DNA of 64,000 nucleotides, from contig NZ_RJMV01000007.1 in NCBI RefSeq assembly GCF_003943735.1, positions 33,322 through 97,321 of the forward strand. Reading direction: 5' to 3'. A program made the position numbers and the translations under genes. Source of the DNA: Streptococcus sanguinis. Lineage in GTDB: Bacteria > Bacillota > Bacilli > Lactobacillales > Streptococcaceae. Below the pieces are notes generated by a model. It was not told the DNA's origin, searched no databases, and was given only the letters and a program-made list of their open reading frames with translations. Below, one piece after another: positions 1 through 8,528 of the stretch; position 1 is the first letter of the stretch, and every line of letters begins with the position of its first letter.

Positions 1-241
1 GCCTAACCAGATGCGGCAATAAAGTCTGTTCATCCTGACTCAGCAGCTCTGCTATTTTCTCCAAAGAAAACCCCAGATACTTATAGTAAAGGATGACCTG
101 CAGCCTCTCTAAATCAGCTTGGCTGTATATCCGATAGCCATTTTCTAATTTGTCAGGGACTAAAAGTCCGATTTTGTCGTAATGATGCAGGGTTTTGACA
201 GAGACTCCCGAAAGCTGCGCAGCTTCTTTGATATGGTACAT
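1..241 (-). CDS. MerR-family transcriptional regulator, N-terminal part
   Basis: Only about 80 N-terminal residues lie in the window; the gene leaves at the left edge. They form the MerR winged helix: start [20 protein letters not shown], then tyrosine, the arginine-tyrosine wing ([15 protein letters not shown]) and the beginning of the next helices ([12 protein letters not shown]). Wording and spacing resemble the TipA/SkgA side of the family, whose C-terminal half binds drugs, but that half is outside. The ATG follows GGAGG at a normal distance. A promoter with the long 19-bp spacer typical of MerR targets lies directly upstream, so autoregulation is likely. The ligand cannot be told. Confidence 0.9.
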   Translation of the reverse strand, partial: MYHIKEAAQLSGVSVKTLHHYDKIGLLVPDKLENGYRIYSQADLERLQVILYYKYLGFSLEKIAELLSQDEQTLLPHLVR

Positions 242-262
242 GATAGACCTCCTTACCACTAT

Positions 263-293
263 AGTATAAGCCCTGACCTAAGGTCAGGGTCAA
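263..293 (-). promoter_or_regulatory. MerR-type promoter with operator dyad in the spacer
   Basis: On the minus strand TTGACC (288-293) and TATACT (263-268) are separated by 19 bp. The spacer region is filled by a 9-1-9 perfect dyad, CCCTGACCT / AGGTCAGGG (271-289). A 19-bp spacer with a centred dyad is the known layout of promoters that MerR proteins activate by twisting the DNA. Confidence 0.85.
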
Positions 294-345
294 GCTTTTT
301 TAGAAATTTTTTTAACCGCCTTAGAGTTTCCAAAGCGGCTAGTAT

Positions 346-1092
346 TTATTTGCGAGAAACCATAGCAATAAAGCCCAGTTTTTCCTGATTCTTTTGGAAC
401 ATCTTAAACATCTTCATAAATTGACTGTAGTTTTCTTTTTTAAGGGCATTGAAGCAAATTTTCAGAGTGCCGCCTAGTCCTTCGTCATATATCATCCCTC
501 GAAGGCTCATCAAGGTCATTTCACCGACAAAGGTGTCCACACGGTCAAAAGCATGAGAACGTGCCAGCTGAATCCAAGATCCCTCGGTTAGAGGCCCCAC
601 ATTGACATTAATCGCACGAGATAGCTCTTCCCGGACATTCTCATCTTTTTGCTTGAGCATGACGTCGTGGGTGAGGAGCACTCCACCTGGCTTCAGCACC
701 CGGTAGTACTCATCCATACATTTGGCCTTCCCCTTATCCGTCTGCATGGTCAGCATGGCTTCATTGATAACAATATCAAAAGAATTGTCATCATAAGGCA
801 GCTTCATAGCATTAGCCTGCTCAAATGTGACGAGTTCACTCACACCAGCCTTGTCTCCATTAAGCTTAGCCTGAGCCAGCGCAGCCTTATCCAAATCAAC
901 TGCAGTAATTTGGCAGCCATATTTTTTAGCTAGCTCGATTGTTGTGGTCCCCATATTACAGGCAACCTCTAGAACTTTCTTATCGCTGGAAAAATGCCCC
1001 TGCTCAATCAGCCAGTCCGTTGCCAGCTTGCCACCGGGACGAAGGCGTTTCTTTCCTAATTTTGCTAAAAATTTATGACCTGCTTCTGCCAT
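346..1092 (-). CDS. Class I SAM-dependent methyltransferase
   Basis: A 248-residue protein with a Methyltransf_11/25-type Rossmann core. Motif I is VLEVACNMGTTT (about residues 40-51), with C-N-M replacing the more usual glycines; the acidic loop that binds the SAM ribose is AVDLDKAAL, and motif IV is FDIVINEAML. The C-terminal quarter is basic and may cap the active site. Substrate unknown; this group includes small-molecule and ubiquinone/menaquinone-like methylases. GGAGG precedes the ATG. An extended -10 (TGCTATAAT, minus strand, 1123-1131) gives it its own promoter, separate from the azlCD unit that ends upstream. Confidence 0.85.
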   Translation of the reverse strand: MAEAGHKFLAKLGKKRLRPGGKLATDWLIEQGHFSSDKKVLEVACNMGTTTIELAKKYGCQITAVDLDKAALAQAKLNGDKAGVSELVTFEQANAMKLPYDDNSFDIVINEAMLTMQTDKGKAKCMDEYYRVLKPGGVLLTHDVMLKQKDENVREELSRAINVNVGPLTEGSWIQLARSHAFDRVDTFVGEMTLMSLRGMIYDEGLGGTLKICFNALKKENYSQFMKMFKMFQKNQEKLGFIAMVSRK

Positions 1093-1169
1093 TTCCGAAC
1101 CTCCATGATTTTTATTGCTTCCATTATAGCATAAAATATTATATTTTCAGATAATTCTTAGAATTTAAC

Positions 1170-1194
1170 AAAAAAACAGACCGATTCAATCTGT
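1170..1194 (-). terminator. Rho-independent terminator after azlD
   Basis: Minus strand: stem ACAGAT / GTCTGT around a 13-nt loop, followed by seven T. It closes the marR-tsaB-rimI-tsaD-azlC-azlD unit. Confidence 0.75.
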
Positions 1195-1205
1195 CTTGTA
1201 TCTCT

Positions 1206-1544
1206 TTACAGCCCAAGAAATCCAGCCAGATAGCGCAGCAAGGCCACCAAGACTACACCAAATACAACAGTTGCAATTAAGTTCTTATACTTAAAAGCCA
1301 CATAGCTAGTCGGAAAAACAGCCATTAAATCCAGCCATTTAAAACTCGGCAGCTGACCTGTTTTAGCATTGGTGACACTAGACAGGATAAGGGCAAAGAT
1401 AATGGAAACTGGCAAATATTTGAGGAAACGCTCTACCATAGGCGGAAGCCCCTTGTACTTGACTAGGATAAAGGGCAAAACCCGTGGAATCCAAGTGACT
1501 AGAGCTGACAAAAGAATAACCAGCAAAATATATTTACTTATCAT
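1206..1544 (-). CDS. azlD: Branched-chain amino acid exporter small subunit AzlD
   Basis: A 112-residue hydrophobic protein with about four membrane segments, matching the AzlD family in length and in motifs (TWIPRVLPFILVKYKGLP near the N-terminus, FLKYLPVSIIFALI after it). AzlD works with AzlC as a two-part permease exporting branched-chain amino acids or analogues. Its start overlaps the end of azlC by 11 bp, indicating translational coupling. Last gene of the unit before the terminator. Confidence 0.9.
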   Translation of the reverse strand: MISKYILLVILLSALVTWIPRVLPFILVKYKGLPPMVERFLKYLPVSIIFALILSSVTNAKTGQLPSFKWLDLMAVFPTSYVAFKYKNLIATVVFGVVLVALLRYLAGFLGL

Positions 1545-2229
1545 CCAAAATCACCCCCACTGTACAGCCTAGCAAGGTTGCAAAAAGCACCGCCAGCGAA
1601 TTTTGAAGCAGCATAGTTAGGACTAAGTAGGCAAGACCCACCACACCTAAGACCAAAAAGAGCTTCTTTATCTTGACTCGTCGCAGCATGATTGTAAACT
1701 GAGAAGAGAAAATGCCAATAAACATGGCGACTAGGGCAAAGTCCAGGCCAAAGCTCTCAGGATTGGGCAGAAGGGCACCAAGGGCTGTTCCCAAAACAGA
1801 TCCCAAGATCCAAGCAGTATAACCCATGAAATTGTTACCCATCATCCAGCTGGCAGCAATCTCTTTTGTATGCACCTGCTCCCCCATCAAGACTCCATAA
1901 GATTCATCTGTTAAAAAAGACCCAATGACAATGTTCTGCATCAAGCTAGACTTACGAAAAAGAGTTGATGCATGCAGACAGAGCAGAAGATGCCGAATAT
2001 TGATGAGAAAAACAGTCAGTGCAATGGCTAAGACCGGCGCCTGCTGGGTAAATAAACCAATCATGGCAAACTGGGCACTGCCGGCATAAACCAAAATACT
2101 CATCAGCCCCATCTCCAAGGGATTCATATAGGGTGCCGCCATGATGCCACAGGCTAGGCCAATCCCAATATAGCCCAGAGCCGTTGGCACTGCCGCCTGT
2201 GCCCCCTGTTTAAATGTCTGCCCGCGCAT
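1534..2229 (-). CDS. azlC: Branched-chain amino acid exporter large subunit AzlC
   Basis: A 231-residue AzlC/YgaZ-family membrane protein, with the family motifs PTALGYIGIGLACGI near the N-terminus, SILVYAGSAQFA, and NIRHLLLCLHAS in the middle. It forms the main body of the AzlCD exporter in the cytoplasmic membrane. It begins 9 bp downstream of tsaD and overlaps azlD, so the three are almost certainly cotranscribed, although t6A synthesis and amino acid export have no obvious metabolic link. Confidence 0.9.
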   Translation of the reverse strand: MRGQTFKQGAQAAVPTALGYIGIGLACGIMAAPYMNPLEMGLMSILVYAGSAQFAMIGLFTQQAPVLAIALTVFLINIRHLLLCLHASTLFRKSSLMQNIVIGSFLTDESYGVLMGEQVHTKEIAASWMMGNNFMGYTAWILGSVLGTALGALLPNPESFGLDFALVAMFIGIFSSQFTIMLRRVKIKKLFLVLGVVGLAYLVLTMLLQNSLAVLFATLLGCTVGVILDDK

Positions 2230-2238
2230 TCTTCTCCT

Positions 2239-3249
2239 TTACTCCATCGTTTCAAAAGCCAGACTTGGCTTAGCATTGAGGTCCAAACTGGCAAAATTCT
2301 TCTTATTCCACTCACTGACACTGGCATAGGCAATCATACCAGCATTGTCACCGCAGAGCCGCAGAGGCGGAATGATCACCTTAACATCCTGAATCTCAGC
2401 TGCCAAACGTTCTCTCAGGCCTTGATTGGCCGCAACACCGCCCGCTATGACCAGAGTCTGGACTGGATATTTTTCCAGCGCTTTTTTAGTCTTGGCCATG
2501 AGAATATCCATGACCGCTGCCTGAAAGCTTTCTGACAAGTCTTGATTAGACAAGTACTCTCCTTTTTGTTGGGCATTGTGGTGCAGATTGATAAAGGCTG
2601 ACTTGAGACCGGAAAAAGAAAATTCCAGATTGTCTTCCTTGATCATTGCTCGCGGAAAATCATAAATATCCTGTCCTTGATGAGCCAGCTGATCAATCTC
2701 CCGACCTGCTGGATAGGTCAGGCCCATAACGCGACCGACTTTGTCATAGGCTTCACCGACCGCATCATCGCGAGTTTCCCCCACAATCTTATAGTCACCA
2801 GCCTGACTGACATAGACCAGCTCAGTATGGCCGCCACTGACCAAGAGAGCCAGCAAGGGAAATTCCAAGGGCTCCACGCTCTGGGCTGCCATCAGGTGTC
2901 CAGCCATATGATTGACCGGAATCAAGGGAATATCATGAGCCCAAGCAAAGGACTTGGCCGCTGCCAAGCCGACCAGAAGCGCCCCGACTAGACCAGGACC
3001 ATAGGTAACGGCCACTGCTGTGACCTGCTCCTCGCTAATCCCTGCTTCTGCCAAGGCCTCCTCAATGCAAACCGTAATGACCTCTACATGATGACGGCTG
3101 GCCACTTCCGGTACCACTCCGCCAAAACGCTTGTGGCTCTCAATCTGACTGGCAATGACATTGCTCAAAAGCTCGGTTTCATTCTTTAGAACCGCCACAC
3201 TAGTCTCGTCACAAGACGTCTCAAAAGCTAAAATATATCTATCTTTCAT
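2239..3249 (-). CDS. tsaD: tRNA N6-threonylcarbamoyladenosine transferase TsaD
   Basis: A 336-residue TsaD/Kae1 protein (formerly Gcp). It transfers the threonylcarbamoyl group from TC-AMP to A37 of ANN-decoding tRNAs together with TsaB. Visible hallmarks: the N-terminal ASKHA opening [16 protein letters not shown], the metal-binding [17 protein letters not shown], and the ATP-site [15 protein letters not shown]. Length is normal. The start overlaps rimI by 11 bp, giving the usual Firmicute tsaB-rimI-tsaD order. Normally essential. Confidence 0.97.
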   Translation of the reverse strand: MKDRYILAFETSCDETSVAVLKNETELLSNVIASQIESHKRFGGVVPEVASRHHVEVITVCIEEALAEAGISEEQVTAVAVTYGPGLVGALLVGLAAAKSFAWAHDIPLIPVNHMAGHLMAAQSVEPLEFPLLALLVSGGHTELVYVSQAGDYKIVGETRDDAVGEAYDKVGRVMGLTYPAGREIDQLAHQGQDIYDFPRAMIKEDNLEFSFSGLKSAFINLHHNAQQKGEYLSNQDLSESFQAAVMDILMAKTKKALEKYPVQTLVIAGGVAANQGLRERLAAEIQDVKVIIPPLRLCGDNAGMIAYASVSEWNKKNFASLDLNAKPSLAFETME

Positions 3250-3691
3250 GGTCCTCTCTTTTCATGACAATCGCATCTTCCACCGGAGCATGGTAGTAGG
3301 CCTTCCGTCGCGCGATTTCTTCAAATTTTTCTTTTTTGTAAAATAGCAGAGCTGGCCTGTTTGACTCCCTAACTTCGAGGAAAATCTCCTTGTCGGTAGG
3401 CAAAAAGTCAAATAAGGCTGTCGCGATTTTCTGTCCCTGGTAACTAGGCAATACAGCAATCTGCAGGACTTCTGCTTCAAAGTCTGTCTCCTGCCAGACT
3501 AAAAAGCCGACAAGCTGACTCTCATCTGCTGCTAGCGCACAACTGTTCACATCCGACCGCAGAACCTCTTCCACTTGGTCTGCGGTCCAAGGACTGACCT
3601 CATAGACTGCAAGTAAGAGCAATTCCAGTTCTTTGGCGAGAGCGGCCGCGTCCACATCCGAGCCGTCGCTCCATTTTCTCATCTCAATCAT
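3239..3691 (-). CDS. rimI: Ribosomal-protein-alanine N-acetyltransferase RimI
   Basis: A 150-residue GNAT protein lying between tsaB and tsaD, the standard place for rimI in Firmicutes. The acetyl-CoA pyrophosphate loop is [13 protein letters not shown], and the C-terminal part has the RimI-like [19 protein letters not shown], where N and Y are the family's conserved positions. RimI acetylates the N-terminal alanine of ribosomal protein S18; the streptococcal target is inferred. It overlaps tsaB by 4 bp and tsaD by 11 bp. Confidence 0.9.
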   Translation of the reverse strand: MIEMRKWSDGSDVDAAALAKELELLLLAVYEVSPWTADQVEEVLRSDVNSCALAADESQLVGFLVWQETDFEAEVLQIAVLPSYQGQKIATALFDFLPTDKEIFLEVRESNRPALLFYKKEKFEEIARRKAYYHAPVEDAIVMKREDHER

Positions 3692-4374
3692 AGGCGCTGA
3701 ATGTAAGAATCACTAGATGCCTGATGGGTCTTGAGCCAATTTTCCTCGGCTTCTACCCGCTTGAGATAGTTAGGAACAAAGTCATGAATAGACTGGGCTG
3801 GCAGGTCTAAACCGAGACGACCAATAGCTGCCGCATCTGGTAAAGTCGGCTGAACCGATACCCCAGGAAGAGCAGCTTCAATCTGCTCCGCAAACACTGC
3901 AGTCTCTCCGACAAAGGTGACTGGCTGATCAGCAACGCCAGCTATTTCCAAAACCTCTGCCAATGGCAGATGAGCCTCCGGCCGTACAGACTGACCAGAC
4001 TGATAAAAGCCAGCATAGACATTATTGCGGCGGGCATCCATGACAGGAATGACCAAACCTTCCACCTGCTCTGGGACTAAAGCCAGCAAACTAGACACAC
4101 CGACCAGCTCAATCTTGAGGGTATGAGCCAGAGTCTTGGCTGTCGCCACCGCCATTCGCAGACCTGTGTAGCTGCCCGGACCCTGAGCAACTACGATACG
4201 ATCCAAATCCGTCGGCTTCATGTCCAGACTATTCATCAGAAAATCAATAGCCGGCATCAGGGTAATGCTGTGGTTTTTCTTTATATTTAAAGTCATCTGC
4301 GCCAGCAAGGTCTCGTCCTCTAAAATCGCGAGCGTCAGCGCCTTACTTGACGTATCAAAAGCTGCAATCTTCAT
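3688..4374 (-). CDS. tsaB: t6A biosynthesis protein TsaB
   Basis: A 228-residue TsaB (YeaZ) protein, the inactive ASKHA paralogue that dimerises with TsaD in t6A synthesis. The N-terminal MKIAAFDTSSKALTLAIL and VAQGPGSYTGLRMAVATAK are typical; the C-terminus ends at Arg-Val-Glu-Ala-rich helices as in other Firmicutes. It starts 9 bp after the marR stop, so it is probably read from the marR promoter. Confidence 0.95.
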   Translation of the reverse strand: MKIAAFDTSSKALTLAILEDETLLAQMTLNIKKNHSITLMPAIDFLMNSLDMKPTDLDRIVVAQGPGSYTGLRMAVATAKTLAHTLKIELVGVSSLLALVPEQVEGLVIPVMDARRNNVYAGFYQSGQSVRPEAHLPLAEVLEIAGVADQPVTFVGETAVFAEQIEAALPGVSVQPTLPDAAAIGRLGLDLPAQSIHDFVPNYLKRVEAEENWLKTHQASSDSYIQRL

Positions 4375-4383
4375 GCTTATCCT

Positions 4384-4848
4384 CTATTTTTCCTCTTGCC
4401 GCCAAAGTGAGCGGCGTTTTAATTTGTCTTCGTAGAAACTATCTACCAAAAATTCCTCTAAAATCTGGCTAAAAGCCTCCAAATTAGGCACTTGCTGCGC
4501 CAAGTGTTTTCCAAAAATCGCTTCTTGCTCAGCAATCTTGGGCAGCAAATCCGCTCCAGCAGCAGTCAAGCTCAAGCGAGAACTGCGCTTGTCCTTGCTA
4601 GAAATTTCCTTCTTGACCAAGCCTTTTTTAATCAAAGCCTGCACCAAGCGACTAGGGCTTTTTTCCTCACAAATCAGGGATTCCCCCAAGCCCTTGAGAG
4701 ACAGCGGAGCATGTTCGCCCAAAACGAGCAAGACCTCGCTTTGATTGGGCGTAATTCCCAAAGGCTCTAGCAACTTCCCATATTCTCTCGTCGCTAAGCT
4801 CTCTGCACTTCTAAACAAATAGCCAAATCGAATTCCTTCTGCTACCAC
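4384..4848 (-). CDS. MarR-family transcriptional regulator
   Basis: A 154-residue MarR protein: winged helix with ITPNQSEVLLVLGEHAPLSL, recognition-helix region SPSRLVQALIKKGLV, and the wing SSKDKRSSRLSLTAAG. The start is GTG (4846-4848), eight bases after AGGAG; no better ATG is present. It is divergent from the reductase at 4981, and the shared 130-bp gap holds two palindromes, so it probably controls the reductase and itself. It also heads the tsaB-rimI-tsaD-azlCD string with only a 9-bp gap, so its autoregulation could touch t6A genes. Confidence 0.9.
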   Translation of the reverse strand: MVAEGIRFGYLFRSAESLATREYGKLLEPLGITPNQSEVLLVLGEHAPLSLKGLGESLICEEKSPSRLVQALIKKGLVKKEISSKDKRSSRLSLTAAGADLLPKIAEQEAIFGKHLAQQVPNLEAFSQILEEFLVDSFYEDKLKRRSLWRQEEK

Positions 4849-4899
4849 GCTGCTCTCCTTTCAAAAATCACTTCTATACTATTTTACACTAGATTAGGT

Positions 4900-4961
4900 A
4901 AATTGTTGACAATTTTAGTTAAAAAATATAAAATCTTAAATAGATGATATATCATCTATTT
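4900..4961. promoter_or_regulatory. Divergent marR/reductase regulatory region with two palindromes
   Basis: Plus-strand promoter TTGACA (4906-4911), 17 bp, TAAAAT (4929-4934). A 7-2-7 palindrome AAATTGT-TG-ACAATTT (4900-4915) covers the -35. A second, perfect 12+12 palindrome (halves AAATAGATGATA and TATCATCTATTT, 4938-4961) lies just downstream of the -10 in the presumed leader. Either fits a MarR operator. Confidence 0.75.
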
Positions 4962-4980
4962 GCAAAAGGAGGAAAAACGG

Positions 4981-6033
4981 ATGACCCCAAACCCTACAAA
5001 TCAAAAACCAGCTAGAACAATGACCCACGCTTTTGTGACTGGTGCGACCGGTCTTTTAGGAAATAATCTCGTGCGTGCTCTGCTAAAAGAAAACATTCAA
5101 GTGACCGCTCTCGTTCGCTCCGAGGAAAAAGCGCGCAAACAATTTGCCGACCTGCCTATCCAGATTGTCAAGGGGGATATTTTAGAGCCCGAAAGCTATC
5201 GTGACTATCTAGCAGGCTGCGACAGCCTCTTTCATACCGCTGCTTTTTTCCGCGATAATTATAAAGGCGGCAAGCACTGGCAGGAGCTCTACGACACTAA
5301 TATTATAGGCACAAATAACCTCCTAGAAGCTGCTTACGAGGCTGGTATCCGCCAATTTGTCCATACTTCCTCCTGTGTCGTACTGGAAGGTGAGGCCAAT
5401 CAGCTAATCGATGAAAGCATGTCTCGCTCAAAAGATACTCCTTTTGATTACTATCGCAGCAAGATTTTGAGTGAAGAGGCCGTTCGTGATTTCTTGGACA
5501 AGCATTCAGATGTTTTCGGTTGCTTTATCTTGCCGAGTGTAATGTTGGGTCCTAGAGACCTTGGTCCGACCTCCAGTGGGCAGCTGATTATCAATTTTGT
5601 AGAGCAAAAACTTCCAGGTATCTTAAAGGCTAGCTATAATATGGTGGATGCTAGAGATGTAGCAGATATTCATCTCCGCGCCATGAAATACGGACGCTCA
5701 AAGGAGCGCTATCTGGCAGTTGGACGGCAAGTGACCATGACAGAATTGTACCAAATACTGGAAAAAATCACTGGCGTTCCCGCCCCCAAGCGCAAGATCT
5801 CCCCTCTTTTCGTCAAAATCTATGCCCAAGCAAGTGAGCTCTACCACCGGCTCACCAAAAAACCAATTTTGGTTACCAATGAGCTCGCTCATCTCATGGC
5901 CGAAGAATATCTCAAAAGTAATTTTAGCTTTGCCAAAACCGAGAGCGAGCTAGGCGGACAGCATCGCCCTCTCGAAGAAAGCTTAGCTGACGTGGTAGAT
6001 TGGTACCGCAAGCACGGCTATTTCGCCAAATAA
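4981..6033 (+). CDS. NAD(P)-dependent epimerase/dihydroflavonol reductase-like protein
   Basis: A 350-residue extended short-chain dehydrogenase. The dinucleotide loop is TGATGLLGNN; the catalytic Tyr and Lys are in DYYRSK (YxxxK), after the serine region FVHTSSCVVL. This group includes dihydroflavonol-4-reductases and aldehyde or sugar-nucleotide oxidoreductases; the substrate cannot be read. Start: AAGGAGG (4966-4972) sits eight bases before the ATG at 4981; the TTG at 4960 would put this ribosome site inside the gene, so I reject it. A MetThrHis at codon 15 is a possible later start. Divergent MarR control is likely. Confidence 0.85.
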   Translation: MTPNPTNQKPARTMTHAFVTGATGLLGNNLVRALLKENIQVTALVRSEEKARKQFADLPIQIVKGDILEPESYRDYLAGCDSLFHTAAFFRDNYKGGKHWQELYDTNIIGTNNLLEAAYEAGIRQFVHTSSCVVLEGEANQLIDESMSRSKDTPFDYYRSKILSEEAVRDFLDKHSDVFGCFILPSVMLGPRDLGPTSSGQLIINFVEQKLPGILKASYNMVDARDVADIHLRAMKYGRSKERYLAVGRQVTMTELYQILEKITGVPAPKRKISPLFVKIYAQASELYHRLTKKPILVTNELAHLMAEEYLKSNFSFAKTESELGGQHRPLEESLADVVDWYRKHGYFAK

Positions 6034-6042
6034 GCAGCCCTC

Positions 6043-6083
6043 AAAATCAAGTGACCAAATGTTCATCGCTTGATTTTTCTTTT
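6043..6083 (+). terminator. Terminator after the reductase
   Basis: Stem AAAATCAAG / CTTGATTTT with a 17-nt loop, followed by TCTTTTT. Confidence 0.7.
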
Positions 6084-6133
6084 TGTCAAGCCGCTTTGGC
6101 TGAAAAACCGTCTCTGAAATTCACCGTCCCGAC

Positions 6134-6163
6134 TTGCTTCCTAAGCTCATTCTATGGTATAAT
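6134..6163 (+). promoter_or_regulatory. Promoter of rpoY-rnjA
   Basis: TTGCTT (6134-6139), 18 bp, TATAAT (6158-6163). A leader of about 210 nt follows, containing a hairpin GGCTAAAA / TTTTAGCC (6223-6243) with only a short U-rich tail. The long leader could serve regulation, for example autoregulation by RNase J; I see no known riboswitch in it. Confidence 0.7.
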
Positions 6164-6380
6164 TACAATAATAATTAAACATCAGGTCAATTTCATTACT
6201 CTTACTTTTCCATAAGATACAAGGCTAAAACAGCATTTTAGCCTCTTCATTTGAGTAAGCCCTATCAGAAGTCACAGCAATCGCTCACTTTCCATTTATC
6301 ATTTTTAATTTATCATGTGAAGAAATGCGCTAACGCCTGCCTTCTTTTATTTTTTAGACCTTATCACAGAAAGGAATCTT

Positions 6381-6611
6381 ATGATTTACAAAGTTTTTTA
6401 TCAGGAAACAAAAGAGCGCAGTCCGCGCCGTGAAAAGACACGTGCCCTTTATTTAGAGGTCGAAGCAGCTAATGAATTGGAAGGCCGCATTCAGGCTCGT
6501 AAGTTAGTCGAAGAAAACGCCCCTTACAATATTGAATTTATTGAGCTCTTGTCTGACAAACACCTCGAATACGAAAAAGAGTCAGGCACTTTTGAATTGA
6601 CGGAGTTCTAA
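6381..6611 (+). CDS. rpoY: RNA polymerase epsilon subunit RpoY
   Basis: A 76-residue protein of the RpoY (DUF1447, YkzG) family, the small Firmicute-specific RNA polymerase subunit. Its opening [20 protein letters not shown] and acidic C-terminus (TFELTEF) are characteristic. The stop is 3 bp before the rnjA start, and rpoY-rnjA is the conserved Firmicute pair. AGAAAGGA precedes the ATG. In B. subtilis epsilon is thought to protect RNA polymerase against phage inhibitors; its role here is inferred. Confidence 0.93.
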   Translation: MIYKVFYQETKERSPRREKTRALYLEVEAANELEGRIQARKLVEENAPYNIEFIELLSDKHLEYEKESGTFELTEF

Positions 6612-6614
6612 CCC

Positions 6615-8297
6615 ATGGCATATACCTTAAAACCCAAAGAAGTTGGCGTTTTTGCGATTGGTGGGTTAGGCGAAATCGGTAAAAACACCTACGGGATTGA
6701 ATACCAAAATGAAATCATCATCGTGGATGCCGGTATCAAGTTCCCAGAAGACGACCTGCTAGGAATCGACTATGTCATTCCCGACTACTCTTATATCGTG
6801 GAAAATATTGACCGCGTTAAAGCTGTTCTCATCACCCACGGGCACGAGGACCATATCGGCGGTATTCCTTTCCTGCTCAAGCAAGCCAATGTTCCTATCT
6901 ATGCTGGTCCTTTGGCCCTGGCCCTCATTCGCGGCAAGTTAGAAGAGCATGGACTTTTGCGTGATGCCAAGCTCTATGAAATCAATCAAAACACAGAACT
7001 GCAGTTCAAGCATCTGAAAGCTACTTTCTTCCGGACAACCCACTCTATTCCTGAGCCCCTGGGAATTGTCATTCATACGCCGCAGGGTAAGATTGTCTGT
7101 ACAGGTGACTTCAAGTTTGACTTTACACCAGTCGGTGAGCCGGCCGACCTGCACCGCATGGCTGCTCTGGGCGAGGAAGGTGTGCTCTGTCTCCTATCTG
7201 ACTCGACCAATGCTGAAGTCCCAACCTTTACCAATTCCGAAAAAGTTGTCGGCCAGTCTATCATGAAGATCATTGAAGGCATTAATGGACGGATTATTTT
7301 CGCCTCCTTTGCTTCAAACATCTTCCGGCTCCAGCAGGCAGCAGATGCTGCTGTCAAGACCGGTCGTAAGATTGCGGTCTTTGGCCGTTCCATGGAAAAG
7401 GCTATTGTCAATGGGATTGAGCTGGGCTATATCAAGGTTCCCAAGGACACCTTCATCGAGCCAAATGAACTCAAGGACTACCCAGCTGGTGAAGTGTTGA
7501 TCATGTGTACTGGAAGCCAGGGTGAGCCTATGGCAGCCCTGTCTCGGATTGCCAATGGCACCCACCGTCAGGTTCAGCTGCAACCAGGAGATACAGTTAT
7601 CTTCTCATCTAGTCCTATCCCTGGTAATACGACCAGCGTTAACAAGCTGATTAACATCATTTCCGAGGCTGGTGTAGAAGTGATTCACGGTAAGATTAAC
7701 AATATCCACACCTCTGGACACGGTGGCCAACAAGAGCAGAAGCTCATGCTTCGCTTGATCAAGCCTAAATATTTCATGCCAGTCCATGGTGAATACCGTA
7801 TGCAGAAAGTCCATGCAGGCCTAGCCGTTGATACTGGAGTACCAAAAGACAATATCTTCATCATGAGCAATGGTGATGTGCTGGCTCTGACAGCTGACTC
7901 AGCTCGTATTGCCGGCAGCTTCAACGCTCAGGATATTTATGTTGATGGGAACCGCATTGGTGAAATCGGAGCTGCAGTCCTGCGCGACCGTAAAGACCTG
8001 TCAGAGGACGGTGTGGTTCTGGCCGTTGCGACGGTTGATTTTGAGTCCAAGATGATTTTAGCCGGTCCAGATATTCTCAGCCGCGGCTTTATCTACATGC
8101 GCGAATCAGGTGACCTCATTCGCCAAAGCCAGCGTATTCTTTTCAATGCCATTCGTATTGCACTCAAGAATAAAGATGCCAGCGTCCAATCTGTCAGCGG
8201 CGCTATCGTCAACGCCTTGCGTCCTTTCCTCTACGAAAGCACCGAGCGCGAACCCATTATTATTCCGATGGTGCTTACACCAGACGAAGACAACTAA
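6615..8297 (+). CDS. rnjA: Ribonuclease J1
   Basis: A 560-residue metallo-beta-lactamase/beta-CASP ribonuclease with both endonuclease and 5'-3' exonuclease activity, central to mRNA turnover. The metal-binding motif [10 protein letters not shown] is at about residues 74-83; further ligands lie in [16 protein letters not shown] and SGHGG, and the beta-CASP segment includes [10 protein letters not shown] and [16 protein letters not shown]. Ends after the C-terminal domain with no extension, as for RNase J1. Directly follows rpoY. Confidence 0.96.
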   Translation: MAYTLKPKEVGVFAIGGLGEIGKNTYGIEYQNEIIIVDAGIKFPEDDLLGIDYVIPDYSYIVENIDRVKAVLITHGHEDHIGGIPFLLKQANVPIYAGPLALALIRGKLEEHGLLRDAKLYEINQNTELQFKHLKATFFRTTHSIPEPLGIVIHTPQGKIVCTGDFKFDFTPVGEPADLHRMAALGEEGVLCLLSDSTNAEVPTFTNSEKVVGQSIMKIIEGINGRIIFASFASNIFRLQQAADAAVKTGRKIAVFGRSMEKAIVNGIELGYIKVPKDTFIEPNELKDYPAGEVLIMCTGSQGEPMAALSRIANGTHRQVQLQPGDTVIFSSSPIPGNTTSVNKLINIISEAGVEVIHGKINNIHTSGHGGQQEQKLMLRLIKPKYFMPVHGEYRMQKVHAGLAVDTGVPKDNIFIMSNGDVLALTADSARIAGSFNAQDIYVDGNRIGEIGAAVLRDRKDLSEDGVVLAVATVDFESKMILAGPDILSRGFIYMRESGDLIRQSQRILFNAIRIALKNKDASVQSVSGAIVNALRPFLYESTEREPIIIPMVLTPDEDN

Positions 8298-8340
8298 AAA
8301 TAAGCTTTGCTAGACTAGCAAAGCTTATTTTTCTGCTTTA
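8296..8340. terminator. Strong bidirectional terminator after rnjA
   Basis: A perfect 17-bp stem (8296-8312 with 8316-8332) around the loop GAC, beginning inside the last codons of rnjA and flanked by A and T runs, so it can stop transcription from both sides. Its right arm overlaps the 3' end of the TetR remnant. Confidence 0.9.
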
Positions 8341-8528
8341 TTTTTTGTTCGCGAAGCATGCTTGATAATCCAAGCGCAACTCGGACTCAATTCTTCCTCT
8401 TTCTCAGCCAGAAACAGAGACAACTCATTCAAGGCGCCTGAAATCATATGAGCTGCCATATCCAGATCAATAGAGATAAGTCTTCCTTCTTTAAATAAAA
8501 TATCTAATTGCTCACTCGAATGAAAGAA
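8325..8528 (-). pseudogene. C-terminal remnant of a TetR-type regulator
   Basis: An uninterrupted reading frame of about 67 codons without a start lies between the stop of the next gene and TAA at 8325-8327. It reads LDILFKEGRLISIDLDMAAH, then MISGALNELSLFLAEKEEEL and SPSCAWIIKHASRTKNK. The pattern of ligand-domain last helices with AAHMISGALNE is what TetR proteins show at their C-terminus. No HTH half exists upstream; the paralogue gene occupies that place, so this looks like the stump of a replaced regulator. Family call is from pattern only. Confidence 0.55.

Noticed and set aside
312..345. Hairpin after the methyltransferase gene as a terminator
   Set aside because: A stem can be drawn (AGCCGCTT / AAGGCGGTT) but on the coding strand it is followed by A, not T.
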